Assembly (NCBI GenBank): GCA_036395755.1
Contig: DASWCZ010000069.1
Coordinates: forward strand, 112,287-176,286
Source of the DNA: Gp7-AA6 sp036395755
Lineage (GTDB): Bacteria; Acidobacteriota; Thermoanaerobaculia; UBA5066; Gp7-AA6
DNA: 64,000 bases
Direction of reading: 5' to 3'
Positions 53,173-61,123 of the stretch are shown here, piece by piece. Each line of letters opens with the position of its first letter. Position 1 is the stretch's first letter. Under the pieces are notes generated by a model. The model saw only the letters and a program-made list of their open reading frames with translations. It did no database searches and had not been told where the DNA came from. A program made the position numbers and the translations under genes.

Positions 53173-53661
53173 ATGAACGTCATTCGTTGGGATCCTTATC
53201 GTGATTTGAGCTCGCTCGCCGACCGCTTCAATCGAGCGCTCGGGACCGTGGCGAGCCGGGAGCGGGACGAGGAGCTGAATCTCGGTACCTGGGTACCTCC
53301 CGTCGACATCTCGGAGGACAAGGACCGCATCACCCTGACCGCGGAGCTGCCGGGCTTCCGCGAGGACCAGGTCGAAGTCCAGATGGAAGGCGGAGTTCTG
53401 ACGATCCGCGGGGAGCGGAAGTTCGAGGAGGAGAAGGAGGGCCGCAACTTCCACCGCCTCGAGCGGTCGTATGGTCACTTCGTCCGTTCCTTTACGCTGC
53501 CAAACAACGTCGACCGCGAGGAGATCCGCGCGTCCTTCAACAACGGGCTCCTCGAGATCGAGCTGCCCAAGAGCGAGGAGGCGCGGCCGCGTCAGATCAA
53601 GGTCAGTAGCGGCCACACGGAGTCGAAGAAGCAGAAGCAGATCGACGTCCAGACCAAGTAA
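53173..53661 (+). CDS. Small heat shock protein Hsp20
   Basis: A 162-residue alpha-crystallin-domain protein. The domain spans about residues 45-140 (VDISEDKDRITLTAELPGF, GGVLTIRGERKFEEEKEG, FTLPNNVDREEI, NGLLEIELPK with the conserved G-x-L). It has the IxV-like C-terminal IKV motif. These proteins bind unfolded clients for later rescue by ClpB/DnaK. A GGAGG ribosome site precedes the ATG at 53173. It has its own promoter and terminator next to clpB. Confidence 0.95.
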   Translation: MNVIRWDPYRDLSSLADRFNRALGTVASRERDEELNLGTWVPPVDISEDKDRITLTAELPGFREDQVEVQMEGGVLTIRGERKFEEEKEGRNFHRLERSYGHFVRSFTLPNNVDREEIRASFNNGLLEIELPKSEEARPRQIKVSSGHTESKKQKQIDVQTK

Positions 53662-53685
53662 CTTCTTTTCTCCCTCGTTTTGTGA

Positions 53686-53710
53686 AGCCCCGCGAGAGCG
53701 GGGCTTTTTT
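53686..53710 (+). terminator. Rho-independent terminator of hsp20
   Basis: Perfect 8-bp stem AGCCCCGC / GCGGGGCT with GAGA loop, followed by T residues to 53710. It lies 24 bases after the hsp20 stop. Confidence 0.92.
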
Positions 53711-53715
53711 CATGC

Positions 53716-53778
53716 GGGGTCAACGCTGAATGACTGAATTCGGGTCAGGGCTGAATTCAGCTTTTCAGCGCTGACTCC
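53716..53778. repeat. Palindromic repeat family A, copy 3
   Basis: Starts GGGGTCAACGCTGAATGAC and ends TTTTCAGCGCTGACTCCC, with the shared core GAATTCGGGTCAGGGCTGAA. It lies between two terminators, before the degQ-like gene. It differs more from copies 1 and 2 but keeps the termini and core. Confidence 0.85.
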
Positions 53779-53782
53779 CGGA

Positions 53783-53809
53783 ATGCCGCGCGGCGGCATC
53801 CCGTTTTTT
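53783..53809 (+). terminator. Second terminator-like hairpin before degQ
   Basis: Stem ATGCCGC / GCGGCAT with GCG loop, then CCCG and six T residues. It lies 5 bases before the degQ GTG, so it could act on transcription entering from upstream or mask the translation start. Confidence 0.6.
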
Positions 53810-53814
53810 CAGCT

Positions 53815-55122
53815 GTGAAGCGGACCTCCGTCGCTCTGGTTTTCGCGGTCGCGCTCACCGGCGCGGCGCCGGCGGCGCCCCTGCCTTCGCGGCGTAGCGA
53901 AATCGTGGAGGTCGTGGAAAAAGTCTCTCCCGCGGTCGTGAACATCGCGGCGGAGCAGATCGTCCGGCGGCAGGCGTCGCTCTTCGACGAATTCTTCTTC
54001 GGAAACAATCCGCGCGCGCGGAGCGACCGCGCGCAATCTCTGGGCTCGGGCGTGATCATCGATCCCAAGGGCGTGATTCTGACGAACGATCATGTGATCT
54101 CCGGAGCTTCGCGTATCCTCGCGACGACGAAGAGCGGCCAGGAGCTTGAGTGCGAGGTGATCGGATCGGACGCGGACAACGACCTCGCGGTCCTGCGCGT
54201 GCGGAATCCGCGCGGCTCTCTTCCGACGATCCGGCTCGGAACTTCGTCGGATCTGCTCATCGGGGAAACGATCGTCGCCATCGGGAACCCGTTCGGGCTC
54301 TCGAACACGGTCACCGCCGGCGTCGTGTCGGCGCTCGGGAGGAGCGTCCGCGGCGACCAGAATCAGCGGCTCTACACCGACTTCATTCAGATCGACGCGC
54401 CCATCAATCCGGGGAACTCCGGCGGCCCGGTCGTCAACATCCAGGGGGAGATGGTGGGAATCGCCACCGCGATCATCGGCGGTGCGCAGGGCATCGGGTT
54501 CGCGACCCCCGTGGATCGCGCGAGGCGAATCGTCGACGACCTGCTGCGCTTCGGCGAGGTTCGCGCCGTCTGGATCGGCGTCCGGGGACGGACGATCACC
54601 TCCGGCGAACGGGGAGCTCTCGAGCGGCCCCGCGGGTATCGCGTGCGGAGCGTCTTTCCCGGCTCCCCCGCCGCGCGGGCGGGGCTTCGACCGGGCGACC
54701 TGATCGTCTCGCTCGACGGCGCGCCGATCGAGTCCGAGGACGCTTTCGAGACCGCTCTCGCGGGCCGCGGCCCGGGCCGTCCGATGCGGCTCGTGCTTCG
54801 CAACTCGACCGGAGAACGGACCGTCACCGTACAGGGGGCCGCGCCGCCGCCGAACCTCGGCGTCGAGATCTTGAAGGATGCAATCGGCATGAGCGTCTCC
54901 CCCGTGCGCGGCGCGCTCCGCATCACCACAATCGACCGCGACGGCGCGGCGGTCCGCGCCGGAATCGAGTCCGGCGACTCGCTGCTCGCACTGAACGGAT
55001 CCCGGGTCAAGGACGTCGACGACGTCAACCGGATCCTTCAGCGGGACCACAACCGGTCGACCGTGTGGATGGAGGTCGGACGCGGTCGCTATGCCTACAC
55101 CCTGACGTTTCCGCTGGATTAA
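53815..55122 (+). CDS. degQ: HtrA/Deg-family periplasmic serine protease
   Basis: A 435-residue exported protease. Residues 1-21 are a signal peptide. The catalytic triad is His93 (LTNDHVI), Asp123 (DADNDLAVL) and Ser202 (NPGNSGGP). Two PDZ domains follow (GSPAARAGLRPGDLIVSLDG and VRAGIESGDSLLALNG). This is the DegP/DegQ arrangement for periplasmic protein quality control; which one is not clear. The GTG has no strong ribosome site, and a hairpin lies just upstream. It lies next to clpB and hsp20, forming a protein quality-control neighbourhood. Confidence 0.92.
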   Translation: MKRTSVALVFAVALTGAAPAAPLPSRRSEIVEVVEKVSPAVVNIAAEQIVRRQASLFDEFFFGNNPRARSDRAQSLGSGVIIDPKGVILTNDHVISGASRILATTKSGQELECEVIGSDADNDLAVLRVRNPRGSLPTIRLGTSSDLLIGETIVAIGNPFGLSNTVTAGVVSALGRSVRGDQNQRLYTDFIQIDAPINPGNSGGPVVNIQGEMVGIATAIIGGAQGIGFATPVDRARRIVDDLLRFGEVRAVWIGVRGRTITSGERGALERPRGYRVRSVFPGSPAARAGLRPGDLIVSLDGAPIESEDAFETALAGRGPGRPMRLVLRNSTGERTVTVQGAAPPPNLGVEILKDAIGMSVSPVRGALRITTIDRDGAAVRAGIESGDSLLALNGSRVKDVDDVNRILQRDHNRSTVWMEVGRGRYAYTLTFPLD

Positions 55123-55129
55123 AAGGGGG

Positions 55130-56035
55130 TCACGTCCCCCTGCGCAGCCGCATCTCCGAAACGACGATCCCCGCCAGCACGAGCGCCCCTCCCCACGCCC
55201 CACGCGATGCGAGCCGCTCGTGGAGCAGCCACGCGGCGAGGAGCGCCGCCCAGACCGGCTCCAGCGCGAAGAGGATCGCCGCGTGTGTGGCGGACATGTG
55301 CCGCTGCGCCCAGGTCTGCGAGAGGAACGTCCCGACCGTGCCGATCGTCCCCAGGTAGAGCACCGCCGAGAGAAAGCCTCCGTGCCACACGACCGCGCGC
55401 AGCTCGAGCGGCGCCCCCACGATCCGCGCGGCCGCGGCCAGGACCGCCGCTGTCGCCGCCACCATGGAAAGCTGGACCGCGGTCAGCCAGAAGGGGTCGT
55501 GCGCGCGCGTTCGGACCGATATCTCGACGATGTAGAACGCGAACACGATCGCGCAGCCGAAGATCGCCAGGTCGCCGCGGTTGATCGCGCCTCCCCCCGC
55601 CGGAAAGGTCAGCAGGAAGAAACCGAGCCCGGCGAGAACGATCCCGACTCCATTCTCGAGAGAGGGGAGGCTGCGCGTTCTCGCAAACGCGGCAAAGGGC
55701 GTCATCACGACCGAAAGCCCCGTGAGAAACGCGGCCTTCGACGCCGTCGTCTCGACCTGGCCGAGCACCTGAAGAGTCATGCCGCTCGCGAGAAGACCGC
55801 CGATCACTGCCCCGTCGCGGAAGAGGCCGGGCGTGCGGCGCCGGCCGAAGAGCAGCAGCGCGGAGACCGCCGCCGCGAGAAGGAATCGGAAGAACAGGAA
55901 CGCGAGTGGCGGCGAGTCCTGCACGACGTTCTTGACGACGATGAACGACGAGCCCCAGACGACGGTGACCAGGAGCAGCACGGCGTCGGCGCGCAGGCGC
56001 ATCGATACCGGCTCGGTCTTTTCGATTTCTTCCAT
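55130..56035 (-). CDS. EamA/DMT-family transporter
   Basis: A 301-residue protein with ten predicted helices and the two-fold EamA repeat (DAVLLLVTVVWGSSFIVVKN; ATHAAILFALEPVWAALLAA). DMT transporters export small metabolites such as amino acids or nucleobases. The substrate is unknown. Convergent with degQ (7-base gap) and divergent from gltX (38 bases). Confidence 0.88.
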   Translation of the reverse strand: MEEIEKTEPVSMRLRADAVLLLVTVVWGSSFIVVKNVVQDSPPLAFLFFRFLLAAAVSALLLFGRRRTPGLFRDGAVIGGLLASGMTLQVLGQVETTASKAAFLTGLSVVMTPFAAFARTRSLPSLENGVGIVLAGLGFFLLTFPAGGGAINRGDLAIFGCAIVFAFYIVEISVRTRAHDPFWLTAVQLSMVAATAAVLAAAARIVGAPLELRAVVWHGGFLSAVLYLGTIGTVGTFLSQTWAQRHMSATHAAILFALEPVWAALLAAWLLHERLASRGAWGGALVLAGIVVSEMRLRRGT

Positions 56036-56073
56036 CGCGGCCGGGAGGCGCCGTAAGCTAGCATGTCGAAGCC

Positions 56074-57498
56074 TTGCAGAATTCGACCGGTCCGCGCGTC
56101 CGGTTCGCGCCCTCTCCGACCGGCTTCCTGCACGTCGGCGGCGCGCGAACCGCGCTCTACAACCTCCTCTTTGCCCGGCGGGAGAAGGGGACCTACATCC
56201 TGCGCATCGAGGACACCGACGTCGAGCGCTCGAAGCATGAGCTCTCCGATCAGATTCTTTCTGCGCTCGACTGGCTCGATCTCGAGCACGACGAAGGCCC
56301 GCACTATCAGTCGCAGCGCTACGATCTCTACCGCGCGGCCGCGGACCGGCTCATTTCCGAGGGAAAGGCCTACCGGGCGTTCGAGACCCCCGAGGAGCTC
56401 GACGCCGAGCGCAAGAGAGCGGACGCAGAGGGGCGCTCGTATCGCTACTCGGGGGCGGGCCGGGAAATCCCTCCCGATGAGAGTGATCGGCGCGCGCGGG
56501 AGGGAGAGAAGTTCGTCGTGCGGCTGCGAATGCCCGCGGAGACGATCGTCGTGGACGACCTCGTCCGCGGCCGAGTGGAGTTTCCCGCCGATGCCTTGGA
56601 CGACTTCGTCCTGGTCCGGTCCGACGGCCATCCGCTCTATCACTTCTGCGTCTGCGTCGACGACGCGGACATGCGGATCACGCACGTCCTGCGCGGGGAC
56701 GACCATCTGGCGAACACGCCGAAGCACGTGGCGCTCTTCCGCGCGCTCGATGCCCCGGTGCCGGCGTTCGCGCACCTCGGAATGATTCTCGGAACCGACC
56801 GCAAGAAGCTCTCGAAGCGCTATGGCGCCGCGGCGGTCGAGGAGTGGCGCGACCAGGGGATCTTCCCCGAGGCGCTCGTCAACTTTCTCGCGCTGCTCGG
56901 CTGGTCTCCGGGAGACGACCGCGAGATCCTGTCGCGCGAGGAGATGGAGCGCGAGTTCTCACTGGAGAGAATCGGCGCCTCGCCGTCCGTCTTCGACCCG
57001 GAGAAGCTCCTCTGGATGAACGCTCAGTACATGGCCCGCATTCCGGCGGAGGAGCTGCTCGAGCGGGCGAGGCCGCACGCGCCGGCGGGCGTTCCCGAGA
57101 AGGAGGCGGCGCTCGCCGCGATCGAGCTCCACCGCACCCGCGCGCGGACCGCGATCGAGATGGGCCGCGCCCTTTCGATGTACGCGGAGGACCCGGAGGA
57201 GTACGACCCCGAGGGTATGAAGAAGAACGTCCGGCCGGAGACCGCGGCCGAGGTCGAGCGGTTGATCGCGAAGCTCGAAGGAGTCGTTTACTGGACCGCG
57301 CCGGATCTCGACGCGGCGCTGCGCGAGCTCGCGGCCGAGATGAAGATTCCCGCCTCGCGGCTGATTCACCCAACGCGTCTCGCGCTCACGGGAGTCACCG
57401 TCGGCGCTCCGCTCTTCGACGTCGTCGCGCTGCTCGGGAAGGAGAAGGCGCTCTCGCGGTTGAGGAAGTTCGTCGGGCGGATCCGCCGCGACAAGTAG
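56074..57498 (+). CDS. gltX: Glutamyl-tRNA synthetase
   Basis: A 474-residue class I synthetase with RFAPSPTGFLHVGGART (HIGH equivalent HVGG at residues 20-23) and KKLSKR (KMSKS equivalent, about residue 245). The length fits a standard GluRS with anticodon domain. Only a TTG at 56074 is in frame before the conserved N-terminus, because an in-frame stop lies at 56059-56061; the ATG at 56063 is in another frame. There is no clear ribosome site. A tRNA-Gln gene is 1 kb away; gatCAB is not in the window, so whether GluRS is non-discriminating is unknown. Confidence 0.95.
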   Translation: MQNSTGPRVRFAPSPTGFLHVGGARTALYNLLFARREKGTYILRIEDTDVERSKHELSDQILSALDWLDLEHDEGPHYQSQRYDLYRAAADRLISEGKAYRAFETPEELDAERKRADAEGRSYRYSGAGREIPPDESDRRAREGEKFVVRLRMPAETIVVDDLVRGRVEFPADALDDFVLVRSDGHPLYHFCVCVDDADMRITHVLRGDDHLANTPKHVALFRALDAPVPAFAHLGMILGTDRKKLSKRYGAAAVEEWRDQGIFPEALVNFLALLGWSPGDDREILSREEMEREFSLERIGASPSVFDPEKLLWMNAQYMARIPAEELLERARPHAPAGVPEKEAALAAIELHRTRARTAIEMGRALSMYAEDPEEYDPEGMKKNVRPETAAEVERLIAKLEGVVYWTAPDLDAALRELAAEMKIPASRLIHPTRLALTGVTVGAPLFDVVALLGKEKALSRLRKFVGRIRRDK

Positions 57499-57542
57499 AC
57501 AGCAGGAACTCGAAGTGCGAGACTGCCCGTGAGGCCCTTCCG

Positions 57543-58100
57543 ATGACGTCCGTCATCTCCAAGCTCACTTACGACGAGTTCCAGACGCTTCCGCGTGACG
57601 GTAGCAAGCGCTTCGAGCTCATCGAGGGTGAAGTCTTCATGACGCCGTCACCGAACACCACCCATCAAAGAGCCGTTCGCAAACTCCTCCGTGCGCTGGA
57701 CGAATTCGTCGAGCAACGCGACCTTGGCGAGGTATTCGTTGGACCCTACGACGTCGTTTTCAGCAAGTGGACCGCTCTCGAGCCTGATCTGCTCTTCATC
57801 CGAAAGGAGCGGCTTTCGATCATCACGGAGGCAAACGTCCAGGGCGCGCCGGATCTCGTGATCGAGATCCTGTCCCCGAGCAACAAGGCGTACGACCGGA
57901 AGACGAAGATGCGTGCGTACGCGAAAGCCGGCGTGCCCGAGATCTGGTATTTCGATCCGGAGGACGACAGTGCCGAGATTTTGAACCTGGGGGCCGATGG
58001 ACGCTATGTCGCGACCGCAAAGCTCTCCGGGAATGCCGCGATCGTCTCGAAGGCCCTGCCCGGACTTTCCCTCACGGTCGACGAGATCTTCGCGATCTAG
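57543..58100 (+). CDS. Uma2-family (DUF820) PD-(D/E)XK nuclease-like protein
   Basis: A 185-residue protein from an ATG, with the Uma2 features: YDEFQTLPRDGSKRFELIEG near the N-terminus, EPDLLFI, DLVIEILSPSN and KMRAYAKAGVPEIWYFDPED. This is a PD-(D/E)XK-type fold with the Asp/Glu/Lys constellation. Members are abundant in many bacteria and their biological role is unproven. Its end overlaps the convergent zinc-ribbon gene by four bases. Confidence 0.85.
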   Translation: MTSVISKLTYDEFQTLPRDGSKRFELIEGEVFMTPSPNTTHQRAVRKLLRALDEFVEQRDLGEVFVGPYDVVFSKWTALEPDLLFIRKERLSIITEANVQGAPDLVIEILSPSNKAYDRKTKMRAYAKAGVPEIWYFDPEDDSAEILNLGADGRYVATAKLSGNAAIVSKALPGLSLTVDEIFAI

Positions 58101-58435
58101 CCTTTGACCCGGTAGTCCTCGCGGAGGTGCCGGAGATCTTTCAGCGCCGACCGCAGTACGCCGATCACTCTCGACACCTCGCGCCCGTAGTACTTCATCT
58201 CGGGATCGCAATCGGTCAGGCCGTAGACCGCTTCGTCCTTCTCCAGCCGATCCTTCTCGAACGACAGCCGCTCGATCAGCTCGTCCAACTCGGTGCGAAG
58301 GACGAACGCGATGTCGCGCACGCCGAGGAACCGGCTGCACTGCGGGCAATGGACCTCTTCACTGCCGTCGTCGGGGATGCCGTCGATAACGAACTGTCGC
58401 TCGCAGCGCGGACACTCGAAGACTTCCGGGATCAT
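58097..58435 (-). CDS. Small zinc-ribbon/coiled-coil protein
   Basis: A 112-residue protein with a zinc ribbon (Cys8, Cys11, Cys30, Cys33: FECPRCE and HCPQCSRF) and a charged, probably helical C-terminus (LDELIERLSFEKDRLEKD, VIGVLRSALKDLRHLREDY). No enzyme motif. Overlaps the convergent Uma2 gene by four bases; upstream is the tRNA-Gln gene on the other strand. Function unknown. Confidence 0.72.
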   Translation of the reverse strand: MIPEVFECPRCERQFVIDGIPDDGSEEVHCPQCSRFLGVRDIAFVLRTELDELIERLSFEKDRLEKDEAVYGLTDCDPEMKYYGREVSRVIGVLRSALKDLRHLREDYRVKG

Positions 58436-58473
58436 GGCCGGCTCCGAGTGTACGCCGTAAGACCCTCAGGCGG

Positions 58474-58502
58474 CGTCACTCCGAGGCGACAGCCGTTATA
58501 CT
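58474..58502 (+). promoter_or_regulatory. Possible promoter of the tRNA-Gln gene
   Basis: TATACT (58497-58502) is a good -10 box about 20 bases before the tRNA. The matching -35 position (58474-58479) is poor. No other element is clear. Confidence 0.35.
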
Positions 58503-58521
58503 TCGCGATCTTTCGAACGAC

Positions 58522-58595
58522 TGGGAGGTCGTTCAATGGTAGGACAACTGGCTCTGGACCAGTGAATCGGGGTTCGAGTCCCTGCCTCCCAGCCA
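58522..58595 (+). tRNA. tRNA-Gln (anticodon CTG)
   Basis: A 74-base cloverleaf with acceptor stem TGGGAGG / CCTCCCA, D-arm GTTCAATGGTAGGAC, anticodon stem-loop ACTGG-CTCTGGA-CCAGT (anticodon CTG, reading CAG), T-arm with GGTTCGAGTCC, discriminator G and encoded CCA. No long variable arm. It stands alone between the zinc-ribbon gene and the kdpD-like gene. Confidence 0.95.
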
Positions 58596-58626
58596 TCATT
58601 CGGCACGAGCGCGCAGAATAGCCGCC

Positions 58627-60066
58627 GTGAAGCGTGCCCAGACGGCGCGGTGGATTGGCTACCCGGCCGCGCTCCTCCTCGTCTTCGCGACGATCGGCCT
58701 TCTCAAGCTCGTCCCCGGCCTGACCTATTCCTCGGCGGCGCTGTTCCTGATCCTCGCCGTCTTCTTCTGTGCCTGGGCGTGGGAGAGCGGGCCGGGAGTC
58801 CTCGCTGCGGTCGTCGCCGGACTCGGGTTCAATTTCTTCTTTCTCCCCCCGTACTACACCTTCGTCATCGAGGACCCCCGCAACGTCGTCACCTTCTTCG
58901 TCTTCCTGGTGTGCGGACTTCTGATCGGCCGGCTCTCCGCCACCGCCCGCGTCCGCCTGCGTCTCGTCGAAGCGGAGCGGCGGGACCTCGCCGCGTTGAC
59001 CGATCTGTCCCAGGGTTTCCTCGCGGACACGAGCCGGGAGTCGCTCCTCGGCCTGGCAGCAGACCGGCTGCGACTCGCGCTTCAGTCGCGCGAGGTTTCG
59101 ATCTGGCTCGCGCGGGGGCCGGGAGACCTGTCCGAACTGGCCGCGACGCCCGGCGCCCTCTCGCAGAGGAACCTCGTCGAGCTCGCGTACCGGCAGGGTA
59201 ACTCGGCGGCGTACCCGTCCGAGCTCGGCGGAACGGACATCTACCTGCCGATCCCGGTCGGGGTCACGCGTGCGGGCGTTCTGGTCGCGCGCGGCCTCCG
59301 GTCGACCGAGCGGATGGCGGAGGGATGCGCGGTGCTGCTCGGTCTCGCGCTCGAGCGGGAGCGGTTCCTGCAAATCGCTCGCGAAGCCGAAAAGACCAAG
59401 ACGAGCGAACAGATGAAGTCCACGCTTCTCGCCGCTCTCGCGCACGACCTCACGACGCCGGTGGCGACGGCCCGCGCCGCGGTCGAGAACTGGCAGGCGC
59501 GCGCCGGTGCGTCGGACGAGTCCCGGCTCGCTCGGATCGAGCTCGAGACCCTGTCGCGTCACGTTTCGGATTTGATGGAGGTCGTGCGCCTGGATTCCGG
59601 AATCACCCGGCCGCGGCGGGAGCGGGTCGGCTGCGGGCAGATCGTCGAGGCCGCTCTCGCCCGCTTCGGAGACGCGCTCTCGAAACACGCTCTCTATGTC
59701 GACGTCCCGCCCGAGGAGATCGCCGTCGAAGTGGATCCCTCTCAATTGACCGAGGCGCTCGGTCACGGGCTGGAGAACGCCGCACGTTACTCGCCGGACA
59801 ATTCCGAGGTCCGGGTCTCGGTCTCGAAAGACGGTGACAAGGCTTTCATTCGCATCTTCGATCAGGGAGCAGGCATTCCCGCACCCGACCGCGAACGCGT
59901 CTTCGAACGGTTCGTGCGACTTCCCTCGACCGCTGCCGTTCCCGGCACCGGGCTCGGTCTGTCGATTTCCAAGAGCCTCGTTGAAATGAACGGAGGCACG
60001 CTTCGAATCGGGGCTTCGGAGCAGGGGGGAGCGGTTTTCGAAATCGTCCTTCCGAAGAGCCCATGA
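58627..60066 (+). CDS. KdpD-like sensor histidine kinase lacking the N-terminal KdpD/Usp domains
   Basis: A 479-residue kinase from a GTG. It starts with four membrane segments of the KdpD DUF4118 domain (about residues 12-110, with FNFFFLPPYYTF), then a GAF-like domain, a HisKA domain with phospho-acceptor His273 (AALAHDLTTPVA) and an HATPase domain (GLENAARYSPDN, FDQGAGIPAP, GTGLGLSI). KdpD senses potassium through an N-terminal kinase-like and Usp domain, which is absent here. The response regulator follows with a four-base overlap. There is no kdpFABC in the window. Confidence 0.85.
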   Translation: MKRAQTARWIGYPAALLLVFATIGLLKLVPGLTYSSAALFLILAVFFCAWAWESGPGVLAAVVAGLGFNFFFLPPYYTFVIEDPRNVVTFFVFLVCGLLIGRLSATARVRLRLVEAERRDLAALTDLSQGFLADTSRESLLGLAADRLRLALQSREVSIWLARGPGDLSELAATPGALSQRNLVELAYRQGNSAAYPSELGGTDIYLPIPVGVTRAGVLVARGLRSTERMAEGCAVLLGLALERERFLQIAREAEKTKTSEQMKSTLLAALAHDLTTPVATARAAVENWQARAGASDESRLARIELETLSRHVSDLMEVVRLDSGITRPRRERVGCGQIVEAALARFGDALSKHALYVDVPPEEIAVEVDPSQLTEALGHGLENAARYSPDNSEVRVSVSKDGDKAFIRIFDQGAGIPAPDRERVFERFVRLPSTAAVPGTGLGLSISKSLVEMNGGTLRIGASEQGGAVFEIVLPKSP

Positions 60067-60746
60067 GCCGCATCCTGCTCGTCGAGGACGAGCCCGGCAT
60101 GCGCAAGGTCGTTCGCGACGCCCTCGAACGGGCCGGCCACCAGGTGGACACGGCGGTGGACGGACAGGACGCGCTTGACCGGCTCGGTGAGCAATCCTTC
60201 GACCTCATTGTGACCGATCTCAACATGCCGGAGCTCGGCGGTCGGGAGCTCGTGCAGGAAGTTCGAAAGAGCTCGCGCGTCCCGATTCTCGTGCTGACGG
60301 TCCGACACGATGAACGGGAGAAGGTCGCGCTTCTCGACGCGGGCGCGGACGACTACGTGACCAAGCCGTTCGGCGTCGACGAGTTGCTCGCTCGGGCCCG
60401 GGCACTCTTGCGGCGAACGGATGCCGGACGCGGCGTTCCTCCATTTTCGCGCTGGGGAGACGTCTCCGTGGACCTGGAGACACGCCGGGTGCTCAAGGCG
60501 GATCGAGAAGTCCACCTGACACCGATCGAGTTCTCGATCCTGAAAACGTTTCTCGGGAAGCCGGGAGCCGTCTGGACTCACACTCAGCTCCTCGCCACCG
60601 TCTGGGGAACGACCGCCGGTGTCACCAACGACACCCTGCGGGTCCACGTCGGCAGCCTGCGCCGAAAGCTCGAAGACGATCCCAACCGCCCCCGGTGGAT
60701 CCGTACCGAGCCGTGGGTCGGCTATCGTTTCACGCCGGAGGAGTAG
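60063..60746 (+). CDS. OmpR/KdpE-type response regulator
   Basis: A 227-residue regulator with a receiver domain (phospho-acceptor Asp52 in VTDLNMPELGG, Lys in DYVTKPFG) and a C-terminal winged-helix OmpR domain (about 130-227, WTHTQLLATVWG, THVGSLRRKLEDD-like). It overlaps the kinase gene by four bases. The pair is KdpDE-like, and the KimA-like permease lies 370 bases downstream on the opposite strand, so potassium-related control is plausible. Confidence 0.9.
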   Translation: MSRILLVEDEPGMRKVVRDALERAGHQVDTAVDGQDALDRLGEQSFDLIVTDLNMPELGGRELVQEVRKSSRVPILVLTVRHDEREKVALLDAGADDYVTKPFGVDELLARARALLRRTDAGRGVPPFSRWGDVSVDLETRRVLKADREVHLTPIEFSILKTFLGKPGAVWTHTQLLATVWGTTAGVTNDTLRVHVGSLRRKLEDDPNRPRWIRTEPWVGYRFTPEE

Positions 60747-60829
60747 CCCGGAGTCGATTCGTCGCTTCTTTCGAAATCTTTTCGGCTTCCTTCCGGACTT
60801 CTTTGGGCTTCCCATCCAAGACTCGGCGC

Positions 60830-61123
60830 GTGAGCACAAGTGAGGCTCGCGCGCTTCGATTCGGTTTGCTGGCCGCCGGCAGCGCCGTCGCAGGCGTGTT
60901 GATCGAAGCCATCGCCCTGCACGGGCGCGGATACGGCTTCTTCGCCATGGCCGGCCTCGCTGGATACGGGTATTTCGCCGTGCGGGGCTTGCGCCTCTGG
61001 CACAACGGTGACTGTGCTTGCCTCCACGGTCCGGGGTGCTGGTGCCAGGCCGGGTTCGACAAGGTGGATCAACCAACGTCTCACGGCCCAATTGGGACTC
61101 CCCCCGAAGTTTCGTTTCCTTAG
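60830..61123 (+). CDS. Small membrane protein between kdpE-like and KimA-like genes
   Basis: A 97-residue protein from a GTG, with two hydrophobic segments (FGLLAAGSAVAGVLIEAIAL and GFFAMAGLAGYGYFAVRGL) and a Cys-rich tail CACLHGPGCWC. Codon usage looks coding, but there is no recognisable family and no strong ribosome site, so it may be spurious. Its end overlaps the convergent KimA-like stop by four bases. Confidence 0.45.
   Translation: MSTSEARALRFGLLAAGSAVAGVLIEAIALHGRGYGFFAMAGLAGYGYFAVRGLRLWHNGDCACLHGPGCWCQAGFDKVDQPTSHGPIGTPPEVSFP

Noticed and set aside
56063..56785. Alternative frame starting ATG at 56063
   Set aside because: The product is Arg/Ser-rich with no homology, overlapping gltX in a different frame.
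58627..60746. A complete kdp operon
   Set aside because: Only sensor and regulator homologues are present; no kdpFABC is encoded here and the kinase lacks the diagnostic N-terminal domains.
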